Source: Janthinobacterium sp051380875 | Lineage (GTDB): Bacteria; Pseudomonadota; Gammaproteobacteria; Burkholderiales; Burkholderiaceae_D | Length of the DNA: 64,000 nucleotides | Assembly (NCBI RefSeq): GCF_051380875.1 | Contig: NZ_JBNYXW010000007.1 | Span: forward strand, 186,001-250,000 | Direction of reading: 5' to 3' | In this document: positions 44,564 through 54,053 of the stretch, piece by piece | Layout: each line of letters begins with the position of its first letter | How positions within the stretch are numbered: the first letter of the stretch is position 1 | Position numbers and translations under genes: made by a program | The notes under the pieces: generated by a model | The model's input: only the letters and a program-made list of their open reading frames with translations | The model's database searches: none | What the model was told of the DNA's origin: nothing

Positions 44564-46587
44564 CAGGGGGTGCCGATATTTTTCAGTAAAAATTGCTCCA
44601 CCCTGCTCCAGAAATCGTAGCGGGTGGACGGCAAGGCCCAGCCGTGGCCTTCCGTGGCGTATTCCACCCATTCCACCTGCGAGTTGGTCTTGCGGACGGC
44701 ATCGTAGAACTTGCGGCCATGGGGCAGGGGCACGCGCTGGTCGGCGCTGCCGTAGGCCAGCAGCAGAGGCTGGGTGATGCGCGCGGCCTGCTGCAATGGT
44801 GAAGTGGCCTTGAACTGGGCCGCATCCTTGACAGGGTCGCCAATCAGCACGGGCATGCCGTATTGGCGGTAGTGCTCGGAGACGTCCGAGTAGCCGCCCC
44901 AGCTGCCGTTGCGCAGCAGTTCGATGTCGGTGACGCCGGCCCAATCGATGCCGCAGCGGTACAGGTCCGGGTCGTTGATCAGGCCCATCAAAGTGGCATA
45001 GCCGCCATAGCTGGCGCCGGCGATGCAGATGCGGCGCGGGTCGGCGATGCCTTCGGCAATCGCCCAGCGCGCGCCATCAGCGATATCGTCCTGCATTTTC
45101 AAGCCCCATTGCTTCCATCCGGCCTGGAAGTGATGCTGGCCGAAGCCCGTGCTGCCCCGGTATTCCGGTTCCAGCACCACATAGCCGCGCGAGGCCAGGA
45201 ATTGGCTTTCGGCATTCCAGTTCCAGCTGCCGCGCACCCATGGGCCGCCATGCACGAGCACCACCATGGGGCGCATTTTTGCCCCTCCCTTGGGGATTGT
45301 CAGCCAGGCGGGAATGCTGAGGCCATCGCGGGCCTTGTAGTGGCGCAAGTCCTTATTTGCCATCTGTGATGACACGATGGCGGGGTGGGCGCTACCGAGC
45401 ACGCTCAAACTGCCCGTCTCGCTATTGAACAGCTGATACATGACCGGCATGGTGTCAGAAACGCTGCGCACCAGGATGAAGGGCGTGGCCGAACGCCAGC
45501 CGGTGGACAGGCTGTTGATGCTCATGGGCAGCAAGGCATTCACCTGCTTTTGCATGGCTTGCATCTTTTCATCGAGCCATTGCGTGGTTTGTGCATCGGT
45601 TTCATAGCGCAGGCCCAGCAGGTGGCCGCTGCTGCTCAGCATTTCCGCTTGCACATCGAAGTCGGGCGAGGCGGCCAGGGGCGTGTCAGCGAGGCGGTTC
45701 TTTTCCAGGTCGTAGCGGTACAGCGCCAGCTTGTCGCGGCCATGCTGGGCATGCACGTACAGGCTGCCGTCGGGAGCGAAGAAGGCGGGCGTGAACGCGT
45801 CCTTGCCGCCGCTGTAGGCGTCGAAGCGGGCCAGCGTGCGCCACGGCGCATCGCTACTGTCGCGGTAATGGATTTCTTCCTGGGCGCCGTTGCGCACCTG
45901 CGCGATGCGCAATTGTCCCTGTTTGTCGAACAGCCAGTTGCGCGTGCCGGGCGGCTGCGCGATGGTCTTGGCGATGCCAGTACTGGTATTGAGGCGCAAC
46001 AGGGCCAGGTCGTTGATCTCGCCGGGGCGGGTGAATTCCGGTTGGGCGACAAACACGTCGTCCGATTGCTGGTCGCCGATGCTTTGCAGCAGGAAGGTGT
46101 TCCACGGCAGCATCAATATGGCGCGCTTGTTTTGCCGGAAATCGGTGCGCGTGACCAGTTGCCGGTAATTGCTGCCGTCGGCGTTGACGGCGTACAGGCC
46201 GGGTCCGTAGCGTAATGCGCCCTGCGCCAGTTGCCGGTCAGCCAGGTCGAATACGACACGCTGGTCGTTGACCCAGCGGAAGTTATTCACATCGGCGTCG
46301 CTGAAGAACGCCACCACCTTGACTTGCATGCTCGCCAGTTCCAGCACGGCAAGGCGCACGCGCTGCCCGGCAGGCGCCACGCGCACGGCCAGACGGCGGC
46401 CATCGGGCGAGAGAATGGCGCCGCTGAAGGAGCTGCTTTCAAAAAAATTCTCGATGGGAATCAGCGCGCCTGGCCCGCTCACTACAGTGGCCGCCGCAGG
46501 TGCCGCGTCGAGCGCCCATGCGCCTGATGCGCTGGTCAATGTGCACAGGGACGCGAACAGCGCTGCGTAAAACTGTTTGCCAAACAT
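44563..46587 (-). CDS. Secreted S9-family prolyl-oligopeptidase-like peptidase (copy B)
   Basis: The 674-residue protein has a signal peptide (to about residue 26, GAWALDAAP), a propeller domain opening with FSGAILSPDGRRLAVRV and the hydrolase domain with catalytic Ser526 in GASYGGY, Asp in GSADQRVP and His in ATEGHGW. AAAGGAAAAC precedes the ATG at 46587; the frame extends further to 46641 but without such a site. The 50 bases to the dead fragment upstream hold nothing else. Confidence 0.9.
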   Translation of the reverse strand: MFGKQFYAALFASLCTLTSASGAWALDAAPAAATVVSGPGALIPIENFFESSSFSGAILSPDGRRLAVRVAPAGQRVRLAVLELASMQVKVVAFFSDADVNNFRWVNDQRVVFDLADRQLAQGALRYGPGLYAVNADGSNYRQLVTRTDFRQNKRAILMLPWNTFLLQSIGDQQSDDVFVAQPEFTRPGEINDLALLRLNTSTGIAKTIAQPPGTRNWLFDKQGQLRIAQVRNGAQEEIHYRDSSDAPWRTLARFDAYSGGKDAFTPAFFAPDGSLYVHAQHGRDKLALYRYDLEKNRLADTPLAASPDFDVQAEMLSSSGHLLGLRYETDAQTTQWLDEKMQAMQKQVNALLPMSINSLSTGWRSATPFILVRSVSDTMPVMYQLFNSETGSLSVLGSAHPAIVSSQMANKDLRHYKARDGLSIPAWLTIPKGGAKMRPMVVLVHGGPWVRGSWNWNAESQFLASRGYVVLEPEYRGSTGFGQHHFQAGWKQWGLKMQDDIADGARWAIAEGIADPRRICIAGASYGGYATLMGLINDPDLYRCGIDWAGVTDIELLRNGSWGGYSDVSEHYRQYGMPVLIGDPVKDAAQFKATSPLQQAARITQPLLLAYGSADQRVPLPHGRKFYDAVRKTNSQVEWVEYATEGHGWALPSTRYDFWSRVEQFLLKNIGTP

Positions 46588-46637
46588 GTTTTCCTTTTGA
46601 TGGTAGCAATAATGAAACACAAGGGTGTTAGTGAAAA

Positions 46638-47171
46638 TCAAGGTGGCCCGTTATAGCGTCGGAGGAACGTTTCCACGCGTTGCCAGAAGTCGATGCGGTT
46701 CTTCGGCAAGCGCCAGTCGTGGCCTTCGTCGTCATAGCGCAGCCACTGCGCATGCGGATTATTCTGCCGGATAGCCTGATACACATTTTCGGCATCGGAC
46801 GACGGCAGTTGCTGATCGGCATCGCCATGCGCCATCAGCAGCGGCTGCGTGATGCGCGCGGCCAGGTAGCGGGGCGAGGTGGTGCGCCATTGCGCGGCAT
46901 CGTGTTCCGCGTCGCCGATCAGGCTGCTGGCCGGATAGCGGTCATGGCGCGCATCGAGATTGGCGCCCACGCGTCAGCGGCCATCGGCCAGCGCCGCCAG
47001 GTCGGTGACGGCCGACCAGGCCACGCCGCAGCGGTATAGCTCGCCGTCCTTGGCCAGTCCCATCAGCGCCGCATAGCCCCCATAACCGCCGCCGACGATG
47101 CACACGCGTTGCGGATCGGCGATGCCCTGGGCGATGGCCCAGCGCGCGCCATCGCCCAAGTCGTCCTGCAT
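46638..47171 (-). pseudogene. C-terminal fragment of a fourth S9 peptidase
   Basis: The frame encodes only the last 177 or so residues of an S9 peptidase, beginning at MQDDLGDGARWAIAQG, a block that lies inside the catalytic domain of the intact copies. The nucleophile is lost: GASYGGY of the others is GGGYGGY here, the serine codon being a Gly codon at 47085-47087. An in-frame TGA at 46974-46976 splits it. The Asp (GDADQQLP) and His (DDEGHDW) are kept. The propeller and signal peptide are missing. It begins 5 bases after the end of copy C. Confidence 0.88.
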
Positions 47172-47175
47172 GGCC

Positions 47176-49215
47176 TTATGGCGCGGTGGCGGTGGCTGGA
47201 GCCGGTGTTGCGCCCGCTGGTCCGATGCTGCGTGCCAGCAGCTTTTCGGCGCGGCTCCAGAAGTCGACATTGTTTTTCTGCAGCGCCCAGCCATGGCCTT
47301 CCTCGTTGTATAGCACCCACTCGACATTCGGGTTGGTCTTGCTGACGGCCTGGTAGAACAGGCGGCCCTGGTTGGCCGGTACGCGCTGATCCGCGCCGCC
47401 ATAGCCGAGCAACAAAGGCTGCTTGATGCGGGCCGCCTGTTGCAGCGGCGACGTGGCCTTCAGTTGCGCTGCATCAAGAACGGCGTCGCCGACCATATCT
47501 TTCATGCCGCTTTTTTTATAGGAATCGGCCAGGTCGGAATCGCCGGTCCAGTGTCCATCGCGCATCATGTTGATGTCGGTGACGCCGACCCAGTTGATGC
47601 CGCATTTGAACAGGTCGGGATCGTTGAGCAAGCCCATCAGTGTGGAATAGCCGCCATAGCTGGCGCCGGCTATGCAGATGCGCTGCGGATCTGCATAGCC
47701 CTGGGCGATGGCCCAGCGGGCGCCGTCGGCGATATCGTCCTGCATCTTCAAGCCCCATTGCTTCCAGCCCGCCTTGTAGTGCGCCGCGCCATAGCCGGTG
47801 CTGCCGCGGTAGTCCGGTTCCAGCACGGCATAGCCGCGCGACGCCAGGAACTGGGTTTCGCGATTCCAGCTCCAGTGGCCGCCGCGTACCCAGGGGCCGC
47901 CATGCACCATCACCACCATGGGCAGGTTCTTGCCGCTGTGGCCCTTGGGCAGCGTCAGGTAGGCTGGAATGCTGAGGCCATCGCGCGCCGGGTAGCGCAC
48001 CAGCGTCTTGTGCGACATTTTCAAGGGATCGATGGCCGGGTGGCTGCTGCCTACGGGCATGAGTTGACCCGTGTCGGTATTGAAGATGAGTACAGTTGCC
48101 GGCTGCACATCGGAACTGGCCGTGACCAGCACGAACGGCGTTGCCGGCCGTTTCGCCACGGAAATGGTATTCACGGTGGCGGGCAGCAGGGCATCGACCT
48201 TGGACTGGACGGCGTCGAGCGGCTTGTCGAACCAGATCGTGCCGGCGGCATCCGTTTCAAAGCGCATGCCCAGTAATTTATCGGCGCCCTGGATGGGGAT
48301 GCCGGAAAAATCGTAGCCGGGCGTGTTGGCCAGCGGCGCACCCTCGATGGCGTCCTTCGCCAGGTCATAGCGGTAAACCGCCTGCGTACCCTTATATGGC
48401 GCATGCACATAGAAATTACCTTTGGCATCAAAGAAGGCCGGCGAAAAATCGCCGTCCTTGGCTTGATACACATCGCTTTCGCGCAGCTTGCGCCACGGCG
48501 ATTGCGCATCGTCGCGGTAAAAAATGGAGCGCTTGTTTTCCTTGACCACCAGGGCGATGCGCACCTGGCCTTCCTGGTCCAGCAGCCAGCCCTGGGCATC
48601 GGCCAGCGTGGCGGCGACCTTGCTGATGCCCGTCACCGTATTCAAGCGCAGCAGTGCTTCCGAGGGAACGCCGGTGGTGCTGAAGCTCGTTTTCGTGACG
48701 TAGACGTCATCCGTGCTGTGATCGCCGCTGGCGCTGAGCAGCCGCGTATTCCAGCTTAGCATCTCACGCGTGCTGCTGGTTGTGGTCTTCGTGGAATAGG
48801 TGTTGCTGGCCAGCTGGCGGTAGCCGCTGCCGTCGATGTTGATGGCATACAAGCCCGGTCCGTACTGCACATCCCCTTGGGCAATATTGCGGTCAATCAC
48901 GCTATACACGATGCGTTGCTCATTGACCCAGGCGATGCTGCTGATATCGGCATCTTCGAACGAGGTCAGGCCCGCGACCTTCATGCTGGGCAAATCGACA
49001 GTATATAGCTGGACCCGTCCCCCCTTGGCGCTGACCAGCACGGCGACATGGCGGCCATCGGGCGACAGCACGGCGCCGCTGAGCGCGGCATTGGCAAAGA
49101 AGTCGGCAATGGAGACCGCCGCGGCGGGCGCGCTCGCTGTGGCGGCATTCGCTGGCAGGCAGGCGATACTGGATAACACGGCACTCAGGGTGAGACAGGC
49201 AAGGCTGGACCGCAT
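47176..49215 (-). CDS. Secreted S9-family prolyl-oligopeptidase-like peptidase (copy C)
   Basis: The 679-residue protein has a signal peptide (to about residue 25, LPANAATA), a propeller domain opening with LSGAVLSPDGRHVAVLV and the hydrolase domain with catalytic Ser519 in GASYGGY, Asp in GGADQRVP and His in NEEGHGW. It is the first gene of the peptidase series and ends in an Ala/Pro-rich tail (GATPAPATATAP). It has a 108-base upstream gap that must hold the promoter of the group. Confidence 0.9.
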   Translation of the reverse strand: MRSSLACLTLSAVLSSIACLPANAATASAPAAAVSIADFFANAALSGAVLSPDGRHVAVLVSAKGGRVQLYTVDLPSMKVAGLTSFEDADISSIAWVNEQRIVYSVIDRNIAQGDVQYGPGLYAINIDGSGYRQLASNTYSTKTTTSSTREMLSWNTRLLSASGDHSTDDVYVTKTSFSTTGVPSEALLRLNTVTGISKVAATLADAQGWLLDQEGQVRIALVVKENKRSIFYRDDAQSPWRKLRESDVYQAKDGDFSPAFFDAKGNFYVHAPYKGTQAVYRYDLAKDAIEGAPLANTPGYDFSGIPIQGADKLLGMRFETDAAGTIWFDKPLDAVQSKVDALLPATVNTISVAKRPATPFVLVTASSDVQPATVLIFNTDTGQLMPVGSSHPAIDPLKMSHKTLVRYPARDGLSIPAYLTLPKGHSGKNLPMVVMVHGGPWVRGGHWSWNRETQFLASRGYAVLEPDYRGSTGYGAAHYKAGWKQWGLKMQDDIADGARWAIAQGYADPQRICIAGASYGGYSTLMGLLNDPDLFKCGINWVGVTDINMMRDGHWTGDSDLADSYKKSGMKDMVGDAVLDAAQLKATSPLQQAARIKQPLLLGYGGADQRVPANQGRLFYQAVSKTNPNVEWVLYNEEGHGWALQKNNVDFWSRAEKLLARSIGPAGATPAPATATAP

Positions 49216-49323
49216 GGTTACTCCGGATTGAATTGCTAGATAGGGTATTCATTTGAATATTGTTTCCCCAAGGCTATCATTTACGGAGGGTTTTAGCGAG
49301 TCCAGCTCAGTGTTTTCCTGTAA

Positions 49324-51372
49324 TTATTCCGGTGCCCGGATATGTTCGACCAGCCCCGTGCTGCGGCGTCCCGGCGCCGGCGTCAGCCAGCTGACCAGCA
49401 CGGCGGCGGCCAGGCCAGCCGGTACGCCAAAGATGCCGGCGGAAATCGGTGCGATGTGAAACCATTGTCCAGCGGCATTGCCGCCCAGCATGGTGCTCGT
49501 GTGCAGCATGTAATACAGGCACACGCCAAACCCTGCGACCATGCCGGCCAGCGCCCCCTGGTGGTTGGCGCGCTTCCAGAATACGCCCAGCACCAGAGGC
49601 GGGAACAGGGTTGAGGCGGCCAGCGAAAAGGCGATACCGACCAGTGACAGGATATCGGCCGGCTTTTGCGAGGCAGCATAGGCGGCGATGAAGGCCACGG
49701 CCAGCAGCAGCAATTTCGAAATCGTCACGCGCTTCTGCGTCGAGGCGGTGGGATCGACCACCTTGTAATAAATGTCGTGCGAGAGGGCATTCGAAATGGC
49801 CAGCAACAAGCCGTCCGCCGTCGACAGGGCGGCGGCCAGGCCACCGGCCGCCACCAGGCCGGAAATGACATACGGCAAGCCGGCGATCTCGGGCGTGGCC
49901 AGCACCAGCACGTCGGCATCGATGGAAATTTCCGCCAGCTGCACGATGCCGTCGCGGTTGACGTCGACGATGCTGATCAAGGGACTGAGCTTGTCTACAT
50001 TGGCCCAGTACGACACCCAGGTGGGCAGGTTGGCGTATTGCGTACCTACCAGGGAGGAATAAATATCGTATTTGACCAGCACGGCCAGCGCGGGAATCGT
50101 GAGATAGATCAACAGGATGAAGAATAAGGTCCAGAACACGGAGACGCGCGTGTCGTGCACGGAAGGCGTGGTGTAGGATCGCATGAGGATGTGCGGCAGG
50201 GCTGCCGTGCCCAGCATCATGCAAAACACCAGCGCCAGGAAATTGTTGCGCTTGATGTCGGACTGTTCCCGGTCGGCTGCGGGAAAGGGCAGCGCATGGG
50301 GTGTGAGCGGTTCGGCGCGTTTCTGGTTGGTCGCCTGCGCCGTCTGCCACAGCACGCGCGCTTCATCGGGACTCTTCGGATAAGCGATCAGGGTGCGCTC
50401 CGCATTGCGGATGTCGAACAACGAGGCATTGCGCTGGCGTAAGTTGTCGAGCTGGCGCTGGGCCGCCAGGTGGCCCTGTTCCCACGAGCCGGGCAAGCCG
50501 TCGATGCGCGCCTGGTAGCTTTGCGCGCGCTGGCGGAAGATGGCGCGCACCTCGTTTTCCTTCGGGTCGGCCTCCAGCACATGTTCGCGCGCGCTCAGTT
50601 GCGGCAGCACCTTGCCATACGCGATCTGCGGCACGGGATTGTCCGCATGCTTGACGGACAGCCACATGGCTGGGATCAGGAAGGCGATCAGGATGATGAT
50701 GTATTGCGCCACCTGCGTCCAGGTGATGGCGCGCATGCCGCCAAGAAAGGAGCAGACCAGGATGCTGGCCAGTCCCAGGAAGATGCCGACAGAAAAATCC
50801 ACGCCCGTGAAGCGCGAAGCGATCAGGCCGACGGCATAGATTTGCGCCACCACGTAGGTAAACGAGACGATGATGGTGGCGGCCACGGCCACCACGCGCA
50901 CGGCCGCGCCGCGCCCGTCGGCGCCGCTGCCGTAGCGGGCGGCGAGAAAATCGGGGATCGTGTACTGGCCGAACTTGCGCAGGTAGGGCGCGATCAGGAG
51001 CGCCACCAGGCAATAGCCGCCTGTCCAGCCCATGATGAAGGCCAGGCCATCGAAGCCGTTCAGGTACAGGCCGCCAGCGAGGCTGATGAAGCTGGCGGCC
51101 GAGATCCAGTCGGCAGCCGTGGCCATGCCGTTGAACATGGCCGGCACGCGCCGCCCCGCCACATAGTATTCGGTGACGTTCGAGGTACGGCTGATGACGC
51201 CGATGGTGGCGTACAGGCTGATGGTGGCAAACATGAACAAGTAGCCGATCCACGCGCGCGGCATGCCTTCCTGCTCCAGCACCGCCAGGGCCAGCAGGAA
51301 AGCGGCAAAGCCGGCCGTAAACAGCAGATAGTAGTGGCACAGCCGGGCAAAAAAGGTGCGCTGGGGGGTCAT
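49324..51372 (-). CDS. Sodium:solute symporter, VC_2705-like subfamily
   Basis: The 682-residue inner membrane protein has about 13 hydrophobic spans and the SSS core motif FISLAGGLYLNGFDGLAFI and AAGGLAAALSTADGLLLAI. A long hydrophilic loop (about 265-370) is typical of the subfamily that transports small carboxylates. A short extramembrane segment, DVNRDGIVQLAEI, matches an EF-hand calcium-binding loop. It starts inside the end of the DUF4212 gene (ATGA overlap) in an operon with a two-component system. Confidence 0.9.
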   Translation of the reverse strand: MTPQRTFFARLCHYYLLFTAGFAAFLLALAVLEQEGMPRAWIGYLFMFATISLYATIGVISRTSNVTEYYVAGRRVPAMFNGMATAADWISAASFISLAGGLYLNGFDGLAFIMGWTGGYCLVALLIAPYLRKFGQYTIPDFLAARYGSGADGRGAAVRVVAVAATIIVSFTYVVAQIYAVGLIASRFTGVDFSVGIFLGLASILVCSFLGGMRAITWTQVAQYIIILIAFLIPAMWLSVKHADNPVPQIAYGKVLPQLSAREHVLEADPKENEVRAIFRQRAQSYQARIDGLPGSWEQGHLAAQRQLDNLRQRNASLFDIRNAERTLIAYPKSPDEARVLWQTAQATNQKRAEPLTPHALPFPAADREQSDIKRNNFLALVFCMMLGTAALPHILMRSYTTPSVHDTRVSVFWTLFFILLIYLTIPALAVLVKYDIYSSLVGTQYANLPTWVSYWANVDKLSPLISIVDVNRDGIVQLAEISIDADVLVLATPEIAGLPYVISGLVAAGGLAAALSTADGLLLAISNALSHDIYYKVVDPTASTQKRVTISKLLLLAVAFIAAYAASQKPADILSLVGIAFSLAASTLFPPLVLGVFWKRANHQGALAGMVAGFGVCLYYMLHTSTMLGGNAAGQWFHIAPISAGIFGVPAGLAAAVLVSWLTPAPGRRSTGLVEHIRAPE

Positions 51373-51683
51373 GTGTTGTCTCCGGCATGGAAGGCGCGGT
51401 CGAGGCGCCGCATGCGCCAGGCGTAAAACGCGATGATGGCCAGGTACACCAGCGAGGCGCCCTGCGCCGCCATATAAAAGGGCAATGGCCAGCCGAATAG
51501 GTTCAAATGCAGCAGTTCGCGCGCATAAAACACGGTCAGGAAGCCCGTCAGCAGCCAGATCACCAGCAGGATGGCCGTCAGGCGCCGCGTCTTGTGCCAG
51601 TGGGCATCGAGGCGCTGCTGCAATTCGGGGTTGGGCGTGCGCGCTGGGCGCGCCGGCGCCGGGGGAGGGCTCGGCTTATCCAT
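51369..51683 (-). CDS. DUF4212 membrane protein, symporter partner
   Basis: The 104-residue protein has two membrane spans (ILLVIWLLTGFLTVFYA and FYMAAQGASLVYLAIIAFYA) with a conserved HWHKTRR-like block before them. DUF4212 proteins are encoded with VC_2705-type symporters and may be small subunits. The ATG at 51683 has AGAGGA at a suitable distance; an ATG 12 bases upstream is too close to that site. It overlaps the kinase gene by 8 bases and the symporter by 4. Confidence 0.88.
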   Translation of the reverse strand: MDKPSPPPAPARPARTPNPELQQRLDAHWHKTRRLTAILLVIWLLTGFLTVFYARELLHLNLFGWPLPFYMAAQGASLVYLAIIAFYAWRMRRLDRAFHAGDNT

Positions 51684-53214
51684 ACGTGATGTCATCCTCT
51701 TGCGGGGCGTCCGGCAGCAGCAAGGCTATGCTCAGGCGCAACAGCGTGCCGGGCAATTTTGGCGAGGTAGTGTGCGGATTATTAAAAATATCGACTTCCG
51801 CGCCATGCTGCTGAGCAATTTCGCGCACGATGGCCAGCCCCAGGCCGCTGCCGTCGGCATTGCTGCCAAGAATGCGGTAAAAGCGTTCGAACACGTGCGC
51901 CCGCTCCGCCTGCGGGATGCCGGGGCCCGTATCTTCCACTTCCAGGATGGCTAGCTCCAGGGTGCTGCGCACGCGCACCGTGACGCTGCCGCCGGACGGC
52001 GTGTAGCGCAAGGCATTGTCGATCAGGTTACTCAGCAGTTCACGCAACATGATGGCATTGCCGGAAATCATGGTCGAATAGGCGGCTTGCTCGAAGCCCA
52101 AGTCGATGTGCTGGGCAAACGAGGCTTGCACCCAGTCCTGCACCACGCCGCGTGCCAGCTCGTTGAGCTCGATAGGCTCAAAGGCTGTGCCCGCCTGTGG
52201 CTGGTTTTCCGCACGCGCCAGGGCCAGCAACTGGTTCACCAGGCGCGTGGCCGCCTCCGAGCTTTTCGCCAGTTGCAACAGCGAGCGGTGAATCTCGTCG
52301 TGGTCGGTCTGGCGCAAGGCCAGTTCGGACTGCATGCGCATGCCCGCCAGCGGCGTCTTCATCTGGTGCGCCGCATCGGCGATGAAGCGCTTTTGCATGT
52401 CGATCGACAGCGACAGGCGCGACAGCATCTCGTTCAGCGAGCCCACCAGTGGTGTGATTTCCTCGGGTACCTGGCCCGAGTCGATGGGTGAGAGATCGTC
52501 AGGCGGCCGGGCGCGTATGCGTTCCTGCAATTGCGCCAGCGGCGACAGGCCACGCGCCAGGGCAAACCAGACCAGGGCCAGGATCACGGGCAAGATGATG
52601 AACTGCGGCAAAATCACGCCCTTGATGATTTCATTGGCCAATTGCGCGCGCTTTTCCAGGGTTTCGGCCACTTGCACCAGCGCGCGGCGCGCTTCGTCGT
52701 CGTTGCCGGAAGGGATGTCGAGATAGGTAAAGGCCACGCGCACGGGCGTGCCGTGGATGGTGTCGTTGCGGAACAGCACCGTGCCGCTGCTGTATTTGTC
52801 GGGGTCCTGCGGTGGCGGCAAGTCGCGGTCACCTTCCAGATATTCGCCGCGCGCGCCCACCACCAGGTAATACAGGGTGTCGACATCGTCGCCGCGCAGG
52901 AAGTCGCGGCGCTTGTTGTTGGCAGCTTTTTCCGCCACGCGGCGCAGCATCTCGCCGTCGGCCTGTTTGACCTGCTGCGCCAGCACGGTGACGCTGTCTT
53001 CCAGCGCATGGTCGAACGGCTGATTGGCAATGCCTTTTGCCACCAGGTAGGTGATGGCAATGCTCATCGGCCACAGCAGCAGCAAGGGCGCCAGCATCCA
53101 GTCGAGGATTTCGCCAAACAGCGAGTGCTGGATGGTGTCATCCTGCTCCGTGGTGGGCGGCTCGAACCAGTCGTCGTCGACGCTGTCGTCAGGCGGCGCC
53201 TCGCGCACCTTCAC
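51676..53214 (-). CDS. Sensor histidine kinase, TctE-like
   Basis: The 512-residue inner membrane kinase has TM1 (about 39-58), a periplasmic sensor domain of the 2CSK_N type (about 60-195), TM2 (about 199-219), a HAMP-like linker and the phospho-acceptor His283 in DAAHQMKTPLAG, followed by N, G1 and G2 boxes (LSNLIDNALRYT, DTGPGIP, GSGLGLAI). The start is a GTG at 53214 that overlaps the response regulator stop codon (GTGA). It would phosphorylate the upstream regulator. Confidence 0.9.
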   Translation of the reverse strand: MKVREAPPDDSVDDDWFEPPTTEQDDTIQHSLFGEILDWMLAPLLLLWPMSIAITYLVAKGIANQPFDHALEDSVTVLAQQVKQADGEMLRRVAEKAANNKRRDFLRGDDVDTLYYLVVGARGEYLEGDRDLPPPQDPDKYSSGTVLFRNDTIHGTPVRVAFTYLDIPSGNDDEARRALVQVAETLEKRAQLANEIIKGVILPQFIILPVILALVWFALARGLSPLAQLQERIRARPPDDLSPIDSGQVPEEITPLVGSLNEMLSRLSLSIDMQKRFIADAAHQMKTPLAGMRMQSELALRQTDHDEIHRSLLQLAKSSEAATRLVNQLLALARAENQPQAGTAFEPIELNELARGVVQDWVQASFAQHIDLGFEQAAYSTMISGNAIMLRELLSNLIDNALRYTPSGGSVTVRVRSTLELAILEVEDTGPGIPQAERAHVFERFYRILGSNADGSGLGLAIVREIAQQHGAEVDIFNNPHTTSPKLPGTLLRLSIALLLPDAPQEDDITYG

Positions 53215-53930
53215 TTGCTGGTGGGAGCAGTGGGATCGGCTGCTTCGGCGTGCAGGCGCGCTTCCGAATATTTTTCCAGGCAGTAACCGAGGCCGCGTAC
53301 GGTGGCGATGCGCACGCCGCCCACTTCGATTTTCTTGCGCAGGCGGTGCACATACACTTCGATGGCATTGTTCGACACTTCCTCGCCCCATTCGCACAGG
53401 TGGTCGACCAGTTGCTCTTTTGAAACGAGGCGGCCGATGCGGCCCAGCAGGATTTCCAGCAGGCCCAGTTCGCGCGCCGACAGGTCGAGCATCTGGTCGT
53501 TGATGTAGGCGCTGCGGCCCACCTGGTCATAGCTGAGCGGGCCGTGCTTGATGACGGTAGCGCCGCCGCCCGCGCCGCGCCGCGTCAGGGCGCGCACTCT
53601 TGCCTCCAGTTCCGACAGGGCGAACGGCTTGGCCATATAATCATCGGCGCCCAGGTCGAGGCCATTGACGCGTTGTTCGATGGAGTCGGCCGCCGTCAGT
53701 ATCAGCACCGGCAGCAGGGAGGCGCGCGCGCGCAGGCGGCGCAGCACTTCCAGCCCGGACATCTTCGGCAAGCCCAGGTCGAGGATCAGCAAGTCGAATT
53801 CCTGGGTGGACAGGGCCGTATCGGCTTCTTGCCCGGTCTTGACGTAATCGATGGCATAACCGGATTGGCGCAGTGAGCGGGTCAGGCCATCGGCCAGTAC
53901 GCTGTCATCTTCGGCAAGTAAAATACGCAT
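53211..53930 (-). CDS. OmpR-family response regulator (TctD/QseB-like)
   Basis: The 239-residue regulator has a receiver domain with the acidic pocket EDD (7-9), Asp51 in LILDLGLPKMSG and Lys in MAKPFALSE, and a C-terminal winged helix (about 125-225: LSARELGLLEILL, then SNNAIEVYVHRLRKKIEVGG). It is the first gene of the operon RR-HK-DUF4212-symporter and is expected to control that operon in response to the carried carboxylate. Confidence 0.93.
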   Translation of the reverse strand: MRILLAEDDSVLADGLTRSLRQSGYAIDYVKTGQEADTALSTQEFDLLILDLGLPKMSGLEVLRRLRARASLLPVLILTAADSIEQRVNGLDLGADDYMAKPFALSELEARVRALTRRGAGGGATVIKHGPLSYDQVGRSAYINDQMLDLSARELGLLEILLGRIGRLVSKEQLVDHLCEWGEEVSNNAIEVYVHRLRKKIEVGGVRIATVRGLGYCLEKYSEARLHAEAADPTAPTSK

Positions 53931-54053
53931 GGTGGGAATTCCTGTGCTCGCGGCAATAGAAGCTTGTATTGTGTTTCATTTTCCGCAAGGTGGCGAGTTT
54001 TTGTGCAAAACAAGGTTTGTATTGATCTGTTTCAAAACAAATCCACGTTCCGC

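Noticed and set aside
46974..46976. TGA in the S9 fragment read as selenocysteine
   Set aside because: The position has no cysteine or selenocysteine in the intact copies, no insertion element is apparent, and the fragment already lacks its catalytic serine.
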